Source: Mercurialis annua (Eukaryota; Streptophyta; Magnoliopsida; Malpighiales; Euphorbiaceae). Taken from it: 64,000 nucleotides of DNA. How positions within the stretch are numbered: position 1 is the stretch's first letter; each line of letters starts with the position of its first letter. Position numbers and translations under genes: made by a program. The stretch covers positions 31,808,501 through 31,872,500 of the forward strand of contig NC_065574.1 in assembly GCF_937616625.2 (NCBI RefSeq), in the 5' to 3' direction. The notes under the pieces are model-generated. The model was not told the origin of the DNA and ran no database searches. It worked only from the letters and a program-made list of their open reading frames with translations. This document shows, in pieces, positions 1 to 12,155 of the stretch.

Positions 1-3000
1 TGGGGCCGAGATAAGAGCTTCCTTCAACCTAGAAAAAGCAACAAGGCACTCATTAGTAAATTCATAAGGAATATCTTTAACAAGCAAATTAGTTAAAGTA
101 CGAGCAATGGAAGAGAAATTTTTGATGAATCGTCGATAAAACCCAGCGTGCCCTAAGAAAGCACAAACTCCTTTTACGGTAGTATGTGGTGGTAATTTCT
201 CGATGATTTCCGTTTTTGCTCTATCTACTTCGATGCCGTCCTTGGAGATTTTATGCCCCAAGACAATTCATTCCTCTACCATGAAATGGCACTTCTCCCA
301 ATTCAAGACTAGATTGGTCTCCTCACACCGGGCCAACACTCGTTCAAGATTATTCAAGCACATCTCAAAAGAGTCCCCGAATACCGAAAAATCATCCATG
401 AAGACCTCCATAATATCTTCAATCATATCGGCGAAGATGGATGTCATACATCGTTAAAATGTTGTCGGTGCATTACAAAGACCGAATGGCATCCTCCGGT
501 AAGCAAACGTTCCATAAGGACATGTGAAAGTTGTTTTCTCTTGGTTATCCGGGAAGATAAGAATTTGATTGTACCCGGAATATCCATCGAGAAAACAATA
601 ATAAGCGTGGCCCGCTACCCGCTCCAACATTTGATCGATAAATGGTAATGGAAAATGGTCCTTCCTCGTCTCCGTATTTAACTTGCGGTAGTCAATACAA
701 ACACGCCATCCCGTTACCGTCCTTGTGGAAATTTGCTCACCCTTCTCGTTTTCAATCACCGTCATTCCCCCTTTCTTTGGAACGCATTGAATGGGACTAA
801 CCCACGCACTATCGGATATGGGGTATATAATTCCGGCGTCGAGAAGTTTTACTATCTCTTTGTGCACGACCTCCTTCATATTTGGATTCAAGCGCCGTTC
901 TCTTTGAGCCGATGCTCTTGACTCACTTTCTAGATGGATGTTATGCATGACCATCGATGGACTAATTCCTCGGATGTCCAAAATTTGCCAACCGATCGCC
1001 AATATATGTTGCTTCACCACTTTGACAACTCTCGCTTCTTGTGTTTCCGACAAGTTGTTTGAGATGATGATTGGAAGTGTCATGTTGTCGCCTAAAAACG
1101 CATACTGTAAGTGAGATGGTAACGTTTTAAGCTCAACCTTTGGTGGAGAAATAGAAGAAGGTGGTGTCACGCTCTCTCTTCTAATCAAATTTTCGGCTTT
1201 CGGCTCATCTTCTTTGGAATATTCTTCCCCGGTGGTTTCATGTGTCTCATCGGAATGAAATATGACTTTTGAAACCGGGAAAAGTTCTTCCACGATTCCA
1301 TCAATCATATCCAATTTCATGCATTCTACCTCCTCAAAAGTGTTGCGCATGATCCTTTTCATATCAAACTCCACTTTGTCATCATCGATACGCAAAGTGA
1401 GTCGTCCGGTGTGCACATCTATCAATGCCCTCCCCGTGTTCATGAAGGGACGCCCAAGAATCATAGGGCATGTTTTATCCGCCGCATAGTCAAGTACGAC
1501 AAAATCCACCAGAAAGATGAATTTGTCTACTTTGACTAGAACATCTTCTACCACTCCGTATGACTTTTTGAGTGAATGGTCCGCCAATTGAAGCATCATC
1601 GATGTTTGCTTCAATGTTTGATCACCAAAAATATCCCTGAAAAGAAACAAGGCATTAGATTGATACTTGCCCCTAAATCACATAGACAATTGATTGAATT
1701 TAAATCGCCTATTTTGCATGGAATTGTAAAACTCCCTGGGTCCTTAAGCTTGGTGGGCAAGTCACTAAGGATGAGTGAGCTACAATTTTCCGTTAGGGAA
1801 ACTGTGCCTTTGTCATCCCAACTCCGTTTCTTCGTTATGATTTCTTTGAGAAACTTCGCGTATTGAGGCATCTCACGCAAAGCATCCGCAAAGCTTATGT
1901 TGATTTGGAGTTTCTTGAAAATTTCCAGAAATTTATGGAATTTTTGGTTGTCCCCCGTCTTCTTTAATCGTCCCGGGAAAGGGACCTTCGGCACAAATGG
2001 AGGAGGAGGTGGCGGTTTAACATATGGAAGTTTGGTTACTTCCTCCTCATTTGTGCCCGTTGTTAGATCGATCGCTTTCTCTTTACTTGCATGTGGATCA
2101 TCAAGTTCTTTCCCGCTTCGAAGTTCAATAGCTTTGACTTGCTCCCTTGGATTTGATTCCGTTGTAGACGGTAAACCCCCTTGAGCTCTATTTTGAAGCG
2201 AGATGGTAAGTTGAGAAATTTGAGTCTCGAGATGGTGATTGACAGAAGCTTGGTTCTTAAAACCGTCTCTAACTTCCTCAATAAGCTTGTCAATTTTTCT
2301 CCCCTCATCCGCATTCCAATTTTGAAAACCGGGTGGGTGTTGTGGTCGGTAGTTGTTGAAGTTGCCTTGGTTTGTGGACCATGGTTTCCTCCTTGGAAAT
2401 TTGCTCCTCCCATATTTGGGTTGCCATTGGCTTGACCCGAATTATCCCTCCATGAAAAGTTAGGATGATTCCTCCACCCCGGATTGCAGGTGTTGGAATA
2501 TGGGTCATTGCCTTGCCTTTGCCCATTGACGTAGTTAACTTGCTCATTTGAGTTTTGATGTAGAACGAGGCAATCCATTCCCGAATGATCGTGCCCATCA
2601 CAAGTCTCGCAACCCATTTGAACTACCGCAAGTTGAGCATTCCTTTGATTCGCTTGTTGTTTGTACATCTCAAGTTGTGCTAGAAGTGTCGCATTCTTCG
2701 CTTTCATTGCTTCAAATTCTTGGGTTTGTTCGAGGGTCATTGTACCCTTTTGAGGTGGTTGCCTCATCCGTTCGGTTGACCAAGAACAACCATTTGTAGC
2801 GAGTTCCTCTAGCAAGTTATTGGCCTCATCATAAGTTTTCTTCATAAGTGATCCTCCCGATGCCGCATCAATTGTTGCCCGTGTACCCACATTGGTACCA
2901 TTGTAGAAAATAGAGACAAGATGCTCCCTTCCTAGATGATGATGCGGACAATTTCGTTGAAGCTCTTTGAAGCGTTCCTAAGCTTGGTATAGAGATTCAC

Positions 3001-3631
3001 CATGTAATTGGAGAAAATCTATAATTTCCTTGGTCATCCTCGCCGTTTTGCCCATAGAGAAATACTTATTGAGAAAAGCTTGTGCCAATTGCTTCCATGT
3101 TGTGATTGAGGTGCTTGGAAGTGATTGAATCCAATTCCTTGCTTTATCCCTCAAAGAGGAAGGGAAAAGACGAAGCTTGATTTGATCCTCCGTCACATTA
3201 TGGATTTTGAATGTGTTGCACACCTCCGTGAATTTTGAAAGATGAGCGTTTGGATCCTCGCTTTCCAACCCATAAAATTGGCAACGAATTTCAAGTAGTT
3301 GAATCGTTCCCGGCTTGATTTCAAAATTGTTAGCGAGGATAGGAGGTGCAAAACATCCATAGTTGGCGTTGTCCACGTTGGGTAAGAAGAACTCACCCAA
3401 GGTACGTCTTTCGGGAAGAGGGACAACCCTTTCGTTTGCCCTATTAAGAGCTAGGCCATCCTGTGGTGGTGGTGGTGGTGGTGGAACAATCCCCTCATGA
3501 TTCAACGGAGGGTTACGGTCGTCCTCCATTGTTTTGGATTTCCGCGCTGTTTTTCGGATACTTCTTTCGAAGGATGTTAAATCTGACTGAAACGGTTCTA
3601 GCGGTTTTTTGGCATGTCGTGTATTAGGCAT
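1..3631 (-). pseudogene. Athila-type Ty3/gypsy gag-protease-RT, broken and cut by the window edge
   Basis: This is the 5' part of a retrotransposon polyprotein gene, read from 3631 down to 1. Gag starts at the ATG at 3631 and shows the retrotransposon-gag core (ARNWIQSLPS, 3100s). A zinc knuckle of pattern CX2CX4HX4C follows near 2590-2630. The protease motif CDLGASINLMP lies near 1650-1690. The RT runs from about 820, with the active-site motif FMDD at 391-402. The frame is broken five times that I can see: an in-frame TAG at 2978-2980 (expected Trp), a one-base loss near 2365, another one-base loss near 1652 just after LMP, TAA at 454-456 (expected Gln after the APTTF motif), and TGA at 268-270 in the MVEE-IVLGHKIS motif. 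RNase H and integrase would lie beyond the left edge. Leader, primer site and LTR follow directly upstream. The gene cannot make a full polyprotein. The Athila assignment rests on family knowledge of these motifs and on the primer site. Confidence 0.9.
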
Positions 3632-3774
3632 ACACTAACCAAAACTCCTGCGCAAACACAAACAAGAAAACCAACGTAAAATCCAAGAATCACAAAGTAT
3701 AAAAATAACTAGAAGTAAATAAAACTAACTCAATCTAAGAATAAGATACTCTTAATTAATTTAATCGCAATTGC

Positions 3775-3792
3775 TCCTCGGCAACGGCGCCA
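3775..3792 (-). promoter_or_regulatory. Primer-binding site of the Athila-like element (tRNA-Asp type)
   Basis: The minus strand reads TGGCGCCGTTGCCGAGGA. This complements the 3' end expected of plant tRNA-Asp, the usual primer of Athila elements. It lies 6 bases downstream of the LTR end and about 140 bases upstream of the gag ATG. Confidence 0.85.
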
Positions 3793-3798
3793 AAAACT

Positions 3799-5352
3799 TG
3801 TTGGCAAATAATCGCAAGTGTACGATATCGCTCAAGTAATATAACTTGGAAGACCAAGTATCGATCACACAAGGAACAATGAATTAAACAACTAATTTCT
3901 AATATTCTTTAATTGGCTAGTAGAAAAATAAATGGATTTGTGTAAACTAAATAAAATCTAACTTAAATTAACTCAAGTAATTAAACTAAAAATCTGAAAT
4001 TAAACAAATAAATTGAGGTTTAAACAATAATGGCAAAAAATTCAAGGATTGATAATTCCAAATAAACTAGTAAAAGAATGGATTAAAACTTATTTAGTGA
4101 TTTTATTGTGAATCGAGCTATTCTAATGCACCGAATCACGTTCTCTCAAGTCTCAAAGATTCAAATAAAATCACAACCTAATTAACTAATCAATTATTAA
4201 TTTGCTCTCACAATATTAAAATTTAATTAAAAAAACCAAATTGTAATTATGACGCAAACTCAACGACTACCTAAATTCCAACCCGCTCTCACGGCGTTTT
4301 CCTTTAAGTTTTTAATTACCTATGTCTATTTAATTAACAATCTCTCAATTAGTTAATTAAACACAAAATCATGAACTAAGTGATCAAATTAATTCAAGCA
4401 TTAATCTTAGTAATTAAAACAAAATTTTACTCACTTAATAAATCCTAATCCAATTCGAAAACTAATCTAAGTGTTCATATCAATTCCCGAACAAAGGATT
4501 TAGTTACTCATGCTTAAACTTAAAGTAAACAAAGAAGACGATGAAGAATTAAACATAATTAGAACAATAAATATCGGAGTTGTCAATTTCGGAAGAATCG
4601 TCTAGATTAAACTTGAAATCTTCACAATCGTTCTTTGCAGAAACTAATAATAAACTATTTATAAACTGTTGGAAAACAGAAGCTAAAACGCTATTTTAAG
4701 AAAACGAAAATAAAACTAATGTATTCTAATTATTAAAACTAGTCTATTACAAGGTCTTTATATAGTGGAGGAAGCTCTGGAATCTTTTAAGTCGATTTAC
4801 GAATCGAATTTGAAATAGGAGTTTCGGTTGGAGTCGGAAAAGGAGATTAAGTCCAAGTCCAATTCTTATTAGGCAAATTTCACCTCTTTCTCGTTCGTAC
4901 CTTCAAGTCTCGTTCGAATAAAACCTTGACTGAGAACAAAATCTTGTTTTCCCATCCTTGGTTCGAACGAAACATTTGTATTTCTTCTTGAGTCTCGTTC
5001 AAGAATGTCTTTCTCGTTCGAGACTCATGCTTTTTCTTCATGGTTCCCGTTCGAGAATTGTGTTTTTCGAACGGGAACATCCCTTTACTGCACAAGTTTC
5101 GTTTGAAAGAAATTAATCACATTTGATCCTTTCTTCACGACATTAATTTCTTCGTCCGCAAGCTATGCTTTTACTCCAACGCTCAATCCATCATTAATTA
5201 GCTCCAAATACTCGATTTTCACCTAATTTCCACTGAAATACTAACAAACACTATCAAACATAAAAATGCTAAATAATGTATAAAATTAATACTAAACGTG
5301 ATAAAAACCGAGTAAAATTGACCCTAATTATAGGAGTAAAATACTCCTATCA
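3799..5352 (-). repeat. 5' LTR of the Athila-like element
   Basis: In element orientation this LTR starts TGATAGGAG (5352) and ends GCCAACA (3799), giving TG...CA termini and 1554 bp. The first bases hold a near-terminal hairpin: ATAGGAGTA and TACTCCTAT with a 3-base loop. The 3' end carries the AAGTGTACGATATCGCTCAAG block known from plant gypsy LTRs. A cluster of TCGTTCGA-like repeats lies at about 4880-5070. To the right the DNA passes directly into satellite. The second LTR and the matching target duplication lie outside the window. Confidence 0.85.
4757..4764 (-). promoter_or_regulatory. Probable TATA box of the Athila-like LTR
   Basis: The minus strand reads TATATAAA within CCACTATATAAAGACC, the best core promoter candidate in the LTR. 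It is about 590 bases from the LTR start and about 960 bases from the LTR end. Sequence pattern only. Confidence 0.45.
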
Positions 5353-8300
5353 CGTTACGAAACAAATCCAAACGTTTGGATTTGTTTCGTAACGTTTTAA
5401 ACATTTTGATTTGTTTCGAAACATTTTAAACGTTTGGATTTGTTTCGTAACGTTTTAAACGTTCGTCTTAAATCGCAAAAAAAGGTGAAACGTTTCAATT
5501 TGTTTCTTAACGTTTTAAACGTTTGGATTTGTTTCGTAACGTTTTAAACGATTGGAATGGTTTCGTAACATTTTAAACGTTTGGATTGGTTTCGTAACAT
5601 TTTAAACGTTTCGATTTGATTCATAAAACGTTTAGCTTAAATAACTAAAAGAGGTGAAACGTTTGGTTTTATTTCGAAATGTTTGTAAATGTTTGGATTT
5701 GTTTCGTAACATTTAGCTTAAATCGTTAAAAAGGGGAAACGTTTGGATTTCTTTTGTAACGTTTATAAACGTTTGACTTATATCGACAAAAAGGTGAAAT
5801 GTTTGGATTTGTTTCGTAATATTTTAAACGTTTGGATTGGTTTCGTAACGTTTTAAATGTTTGGCATAAATCGCTAAATAGGTGAAACGTTTGGTTTTGT
5901 TTTGTAATGTTTGTAAACGTTTGGATTTGTTTCTTAATGTTTGTAAACGTTTGGATTAAATCGCTAAAAAGGTGAAACGTTTGGATTTGTTTCCTAACGT
6001 TTGTAAACGTTTGGCTTAAATCGCTAAAAAGGAGAAACATTTGGATTTATGTTGTAACGTTTGTAAACATTTAGCTTAAATCGCTAAAAATGTGAAACGT
6101 TTGGATTTGTCGCATAACATTTGTAAACGTTTGGCTTAAATCTCTAAAAAGGTGAAACGTTTGGATTTGCTTCGTAACGTTTAGATTGGTTTTGTAACGT
6201 ATCAAACATTTGGATTTGTTTCGTAACCTATTAACGTTGGGATTTAAGCCAAACTTTTTCAAACGTTACGAAACAAATCAAAACGTTTCCCCTTTTTAGC
6301 AATTTAAGCCAAACATTTAAAACATTACGAAACAAATCCAAACGTTGAATACGTTACGAAACAAATTTGAACATTTCCCCTTTTTAGCGATTTAAGCCAA
6401 ACGTTTACAAACGTTACGAAACAAACCCAAACGTTTCACCTTTTTAGCAATTTAAGCAGAACGTTTACAAACCTTACGGAACAAATCCAAACGTTTCTCC
6501 TTATTAGCGATTTAAGCCAAAAGTTTAAAACGTTAGAAAACAAATCCAAACGTTTGAAACGTTTCGAAATAAATCGAAACGTTGGTTTTGTTTCGTAACG
6601 TTTGTAAACGTTCGGCTTAAATCGCTAAAAATGTGAAAAGTTTGGATTTGTTTCGTAACGTTTGTAAACGTTTGGCTGAAATCGCTAAAAAGGTGAAACA
6701 TTTGGTTTTGTTTTGTAACGTTTGTAAACATTTGGTTTAAATTGCTAAAAAGGGGAAACGTTTGGATTTGTTTTGTAACGTTTTAAATGTAAGGATTTTT
6801 TTCGTAACGCTTTAAACGTTTGGCTTAAATCGCTAAAAAAGTGAAACGTTTTGTTTTGTTTCGTAACATTTGTAAAATTTTGGCTTAAATCGCTAATAAA
6901 GGGAAACATTTGGTTTTGTTTCGTAATATTTGTAAACGTTTGGCTTCAATCTCTAAAAAGGTGAAACGTTTGGATTTGTTTGGTAACGTTTGTAAACGTT
7001 TGTCTTAAATTACAAAAAATATAAAATGTTTTGATTTGTTTCGTAATGTTTTAAACGTTTGGCTTAAATCATTAAAAATGCGAAACTTTTGGATTTGTTT
7101 TGTAACGTTTTAAATGTTTCCCTTAAATCGCTAAAAAGGTGAAACTTTTGGGTTAGATTCGTAACGTTTGTAAACGTTAGGCTTAAATCGCTTAAAAGGT
7201 GAAACTTTTTGATTTGTTTTGTAGCGTTTGTAAATGTTTGGCTTAAATAGTTGAAAAGGTGAAATGTTTGGATTTGTTTCGTAACGTTTACAAACTTTTG
7301 GATTTGTTTCTTAACGTTTGTAAACGTTTGGCTTAAATCGCTACAAAGGTGAAACGTTTGTATTTGTTTCGTAATGTTTGTAAACATTTGGCTTAAATCG
7401 CTAAAACCGGAAAGCATTTGGATTGGTTTCGAAACATTTGTAAACGCTTGGCTTAAATCCTTAAAAATGTGAAACGTTTGGATTTGTTTCGTAACGTTTG
7501 TAAACGTATGGCTTAAATCGCTAAAAAGGTAAAACGTTTGGATTTGTTTCGTAACGTTTTAAATGTTTGGATTGTTCTTGTATCTTTTTAAATGTTTGGC
7601 TTAAATTGTTTATAAGGTCCAAACTTTTACAAACGTTACGAAACAAATCCAAACGTTTCACCTTTTTAGCGATTTAAGCCAAACATTTACAAACGTTACG
7701 AAATAAATCCAAATATTTCACATTTTTAGCGATTTAAGTCAAACTTTAAAAACATTACCAAAAAAATCGAAACGTTTCCCCTGTTTAGCATTTTAAGCCA
7801 AACGTTTTATACGTTACGAAACAAATCCAAACGTTTCACCTTTTTTGCATTTGTTTTATAACGTTTTAAACGTTTGGATTTATTTTGTAACGTTTTAAAC
7901 GTTTGGATTTGTTTCGAAACGCTTTGAACGTTTGGATTACATCGCTAAAGAGGTGAGCATTTGGATTGGTTTCATAACGTTTGGCGTTTCAAAGGTTATC
8001 ATAAAAATTGGCTCATTCTTCATGGAGTAGTTAAAAGGAATGTATTTATAATTTGTTAGTCTATGTGCTAATTAAGATACTATATATGTATTTAAATTTT
8101 GAATATATAAGATATATTGTATATGTTTATTATATATTTGATTGATTTGGTGAAACTAGTTAAATTGTAAATCAATCTGTAATATTTGTTATGAAAGAAA
8201 TCCAAACGTTTAAAACGTTACGAAACAAATTTAAACGTTTGGATTTGTTTCGTACGTTTGTAAACGTTTGGCTTATTGGTTTCGTAATGTTTTAAACGTT

Positions 8301-11153
8301 TGGATTTGTTTCATAACATTTGTAAACGTTTGGCTTAAATTGCTAAAAAGGGGAAACGTTTGGTTATGTTTCGTAAAGTTTGTAAACGTTTGACGTAAAT
8401 CGCTAAAAAGGTCAAACTTTTGGATTTATTCCATAACGTTTTAAACGTTTGGATTGTTTCATAACGTTTGTAAACGTTTAACTTAAATCGCTAAAAAGGT
8501 GAAACGTTTAATATGTTATAAAACCAATCGAAACGTTTAAAACATTACGGAAAAAAACAAATCCAAATGTTTAAAACGTTACGAAACAAATCCAAACGTT
8601 TAAACCGTTACGAAACAAATCCAAAAGTTTGGCTTAAATTTCTAAGAAGGTTAAACATTTGGGTTTGTTTTGTAACATTTAAACGTTTGCATTGATTTTG
8701 TAACGTTATCAATCTTTGGCTTAAATTGCTAAAAACGTGAAACGTTTGGATTTGTCTTGTAACGTTTTAAATGTTTGGCTTAAATCGCTAAAAATGTGTA
8801 ACGTTTGGATTTGTTTCGTAATGTTTTAAACATTTGGATTAAATCGCTAAAAACGTAAAACATTTGGATTTATTTCGTAACGTCTTAAACGTTTGGATTG
8901 GTCTCTTAACGTTTTAAATTTTTGGCTTAAATCACTAAAAAGGTGAAACGTTGGATTTGTTTCGTAACGTTTTAAACATTTGGATTGGTTTCGCAACGTT
9001 TTCAATGTTTGGCTGAAATCGCTAAAAATGTGAAACGTTTGGATTTGTTTCGTAGCGTTATAAATTTTTTGACTTAAATCGCTAAAAAGGTTAAACATTT
9101 AGATTTGTTTTGTAAGGTTTGTAAACGTTTGGCTTAAATCGCTAAAAAGACGAAACGTTTGGATTTGTTTTGTAACATTTAAAACGTTTGGCTTAAATCG
9201 CTAAAAAGGGAAACGTTTTGTTTTGTTTCATAACGTTTGTAAACATTTGGCTTAAATCGCTAATAAGGTGAAACATTTGGTTTTGTTTCGTAACGTTTGT
9301 AAACGTTTGGCTTCAATCGCTAAAAAGGTGAAACGTTGGGATTTGTTTCGTAACGTTTGTAAACGTTTGGCTTAAATTTCGAAAAATATAAAACATTTTG
9401 ATTTGTTTCATAATGTTTGTAAACGTTTGGCTTAAATCGCTAAAAATGTGAAGCGTTTGGATTTGTTTTGTAACGTTTTGAATGTTTCGCTTAAATCTCT
9501 AAAAAGGTGAAACTTTTGGGTTAGATTCGTAACGTTTGTAAACGTTAGGCTTAAATCGCTAAAAAGGTGAAACGTTTGGATTTGTTTCGTAACGTTTGTA
9601 AATGTTTGGCTTAAATAGCTAAAAAGGTGAAATGTTTGGATTTGTTTCGTAACGTTTACAAACTTTTGGATTTGTTTCTTAACGTTTGTAAACGTTTGGC
9701 TTAAATCGCTAAAAAGGCGTAACGTTTGGATTTGTTTCGTAATGTTTGTAAACATTTGACTTAAATCGCTAAAACCGGAAAACATTTGGATTGTTTTCGT
9801 AACATTTGTAACTGTTTGGCTTAAATTCTTAAAAATGTGAAACGTTTGGATTTGTTTCGTAACGTTTGTAAACGTTTGGCTTAAATCGCTAAAAAGGTGA
9901 AACGTTTAGATTTGTTTCGTAACGCTTTAAATGTATGAATTGTTCTCGTAATGTTTTAAACGTTTGGCTTAAATTGTTCAAAAGGTCCGAATTTATACAA
10001 ACTTTACGGAACAAATCCAAACGTTTCACCTTTTTAGCGATTTAAGCCTAACGTTTACAAACGTTAAGAAATAAATCCAAACATTTCACATTTTTTGCGA
10101 TTTAAGCCAAACTTTTAAAACATTACGAAACAAATCCAAACGTTTCCCCTGTTAAGCAATTTAAGCCAAACGTTTTATACTTTAAGAAACAAATCCTTTC
10201 ACCTTTTTTGCATTTGTTTCATAACGTTTTAAACATTTGGATTTCTTTTGTAACGTTTTAAACGTTTGTATTTATTTTGTAACGTTTTAAATGTTTGGTT
10301 TAAATAGCTAAAAAGGTGTAATGTTTGGATTTGTTTCGTAATGTTTTAAACATTTGGATTAAATCGCTAAAAAGGTGAAACATTTGGATTTATTTCGTAA
10401 CGGTAAAATCGTTTGGATTGGTCTCTTAACGTTTTAAATTTTTGGCTTAAATCGCTAAAAAGGTGAAACGTTGAATTTCTTTCGTAACGTTTTAAACATT
10501 TGGATTGGTTTCGCAAACTTTTCAAGGTTTGGCTAAATTCGCTAAAAATGTTAAACATTTGGATTTGTTTTGTAAGGTTTGTAAACGTTTGGCTTAAATC
10601 GCTAAAAAGGCGAAACGTTTGGATTTGTTTTGAAACATTTAAAACATTTGGCTTAAATCGCTAATACGTGAAACGTTTTGTTTTGTTTCGTAATGTTTGT
10701 AAACGTTTGGCTTAAAATCGCTAATAAGGTGAAATATTTGGTTTTTTTTGGTATCGTTTGTAAACATTTGGCTTCAATCGCTAAAAAGGTGAAACGTTGG
10801 GATTTGTTTCGTAACGTTTGTAAACGTTTGGCTTAAATTTCGAAAAAATATAAAACGTTTTGATTTGTTTCGTAATGTTTGTAAACGTTTGGCTTAAATC
10901 GCTAAAAATGTGAAACGTTTGGATTTGTTTTGTAACGTTTTGAATGTTTCGTTTAATTCTAAAAAGGTGAAATTTTTGGGTTAGATTTGTAACGTTTGTA
11001 AATGTTAGGCTTGAATCGCTAAAAATGTGAAACGTTTGGATTTGTTTCGTAACGTTTGTAAATGTTTGGCTTAACTAGCTGAAAAGGTGAAATGTTTGGG
11101 ATTTTTTCGTAACGTTTACAAACTTTTGGATTTATTTCTTAACGTTTGTAAAC
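5353..11153. repeat. Satellite array 1: ~60-bp AAACGTTT-rich tandem repeat with higher-order structure
   Basis: The basic unit is 60 bp: GTAAACGTTTGGCTTAAATC, then GCTAAAAAGGTGAAACGTTT, then GGATTTGTTTCGTAACGTTT. The stretch 9241-9480 repeats this in near-perfect register. Shorter variants of about 26-29 bp (GTAACGTTTTAAACGTTTGG type) alternate with it. Most units share one orientation, but blocks at about 6250-6550, 7615-7850, 8520-8630 and 10000-10200 are reverse-complemented. A longer period is visible: the variant ACTTTTGGGTTAGATTCGTA recurs at about 7143, 9511 and 10971 (spacings ~2.37 kb and ~1.46 kb). The short spacing lacks roughly 0.9 kb. Open frames of about 60-120 codons occur only because the unit length is a multiple of three; they are not genes. 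The Athila-like element interrupts the left side and E1 interrupts the right side at 11153. Confidence 0.93.
7999..8191. mobile_element. Small AT-rich insertion (~193 bp) in satellite array 1
   Basis: Array 2 reads AAAGGTTA followed directly by satellite (about 42430-42441). Here the same point carries about 193 extra AT-rich bases, and GTTA occurs on both sides, so a target duplication of 2-4 bases (TA or TTA) is likely. I see no clear terminal inverted repeats and no coding frame. It could be a degenerate MITE or a filler insertion. Confidence 0.5.
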
Positions 11154-11602
11154 TGTCACGACCCAAATTATTGAGCCGAGACCGGCGCTAGAGAACGGGA
11201 GTGATATCTCCGGAACCCGTAGCAAGCCTAAGGTCACTATAATTTTTTTTTTGCGAATAAAACACATTATTATATATAAAAACGTTATCAAAAAGACACT
11301 TTAGTTAATATTAATACTTTTATTGAAATCTCATAATTCTTTTCTGAAAATCAACGCAACATGATTTGCACGAACTAGGGTCTTACAGTGCGATGTCTCA
11401 CATCCAGCACTGCCCTGTTTCAACTCATAAAAACGACCAATTCCATTCATTGCAATTGGTATAGAAAGCAAAACTTTACTCATATGCTGACACCTATGGA
11501 CTACTCTATACAAACTCGTACTTTGTGCAAGCCAATCGACTTCTGGCACAAAGGATTAGTCTGTCCGACTCCAGTCACCTAAAAGAAAACACTGTGAGGA
11601 GG

Positions 11603-11624
11603 TCAGTATTTTGGGAAATACTGA
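11603..11624 (-). promoter_or_regulatory. Conserved LTR stem-loop, E1 3' LTR copy
   Basis: Arms TCAGTATTT and AAATACTGA with a 4-base loop. In element orientation it is preceded by CTCAC and followed by a C-tract and a pyrimidine-rich stretch ending TCAGGT or similar. The same structure occurs at matching places in the other LTRs of this class (see findings). Confidence 0.5.
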
Positions 11625-12004
11625 GTGAGCTTGCAAATTACTAACGATATTATAAAAACATAACATCGCATTTCAAATCAAGTAATAATACGAAAATACA
11701 TATAAGCAAGTACTTGATCCATTCGAAACTAAAGTCCTGAAACCTGACATAACTTACGAATGTTCAAATCAAGATATCTAAATGGTCCAACCCGGGAGTG
11801 TTCACACTCAACCATGTCGGCTGCGACCACTCTCTTAACCTCAAAGTGTCGGTCCAACCCACTAGATACGGGGCATAGGTTACACTGTAACCGAGTTCTC
11901 GCTCGTATCGAACTCATATTCATGTTCACATCATATGTGCATATATATCGAATCATCATTACTCGTTAAACATACTAGACTGACTCTGGTGTTCACATTA
12001 TATA

Positions 12005-12155
12005 TATACTATGCATCGCCCGCGTAGTATGCGGGCGCACGCCCCACATATGCGGGCGAATCGCCCGCGAAATATGCGGGCGCATGCCCCACATATGCGG
12101 GCGTGCCGCCGTCTTGCTTGGGCGCACGCCCGCTTTTCGGGTGTGCCGCGCACAC
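12005..12155. repeat. GC-rich palindromic minisatellite in E1 3' LTR
   Basis: Several imperfect copies of CATATGCGGGCG and CGCCCGCxTATGCGGGCG, in both orientations, can fold back on each other. GC content contrasts sharply with the AT-rich flanks. The other E1 LTR holds a related version at 40645-40755. Confidence 0.75.

Noticed and set aside
5726..10558. Open frames of 60-117 codons with repeated peptides such as FSDLSQTFTNVTKQIQTFHL
   Set aside because: They come from a 60-bp satellite unit (20 codons) without in-frame stops. Frames drift and stop between units, and both strands carry many of them; no start context or family motif.
12005..12155. GC-rich block as a structural RNA gene or captured organelle DNA
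   Set aside because: It consists of short repeats in both directions inside an LTR, and the sister LTR has a variant of it. No tRNA or rRNA core is visible.
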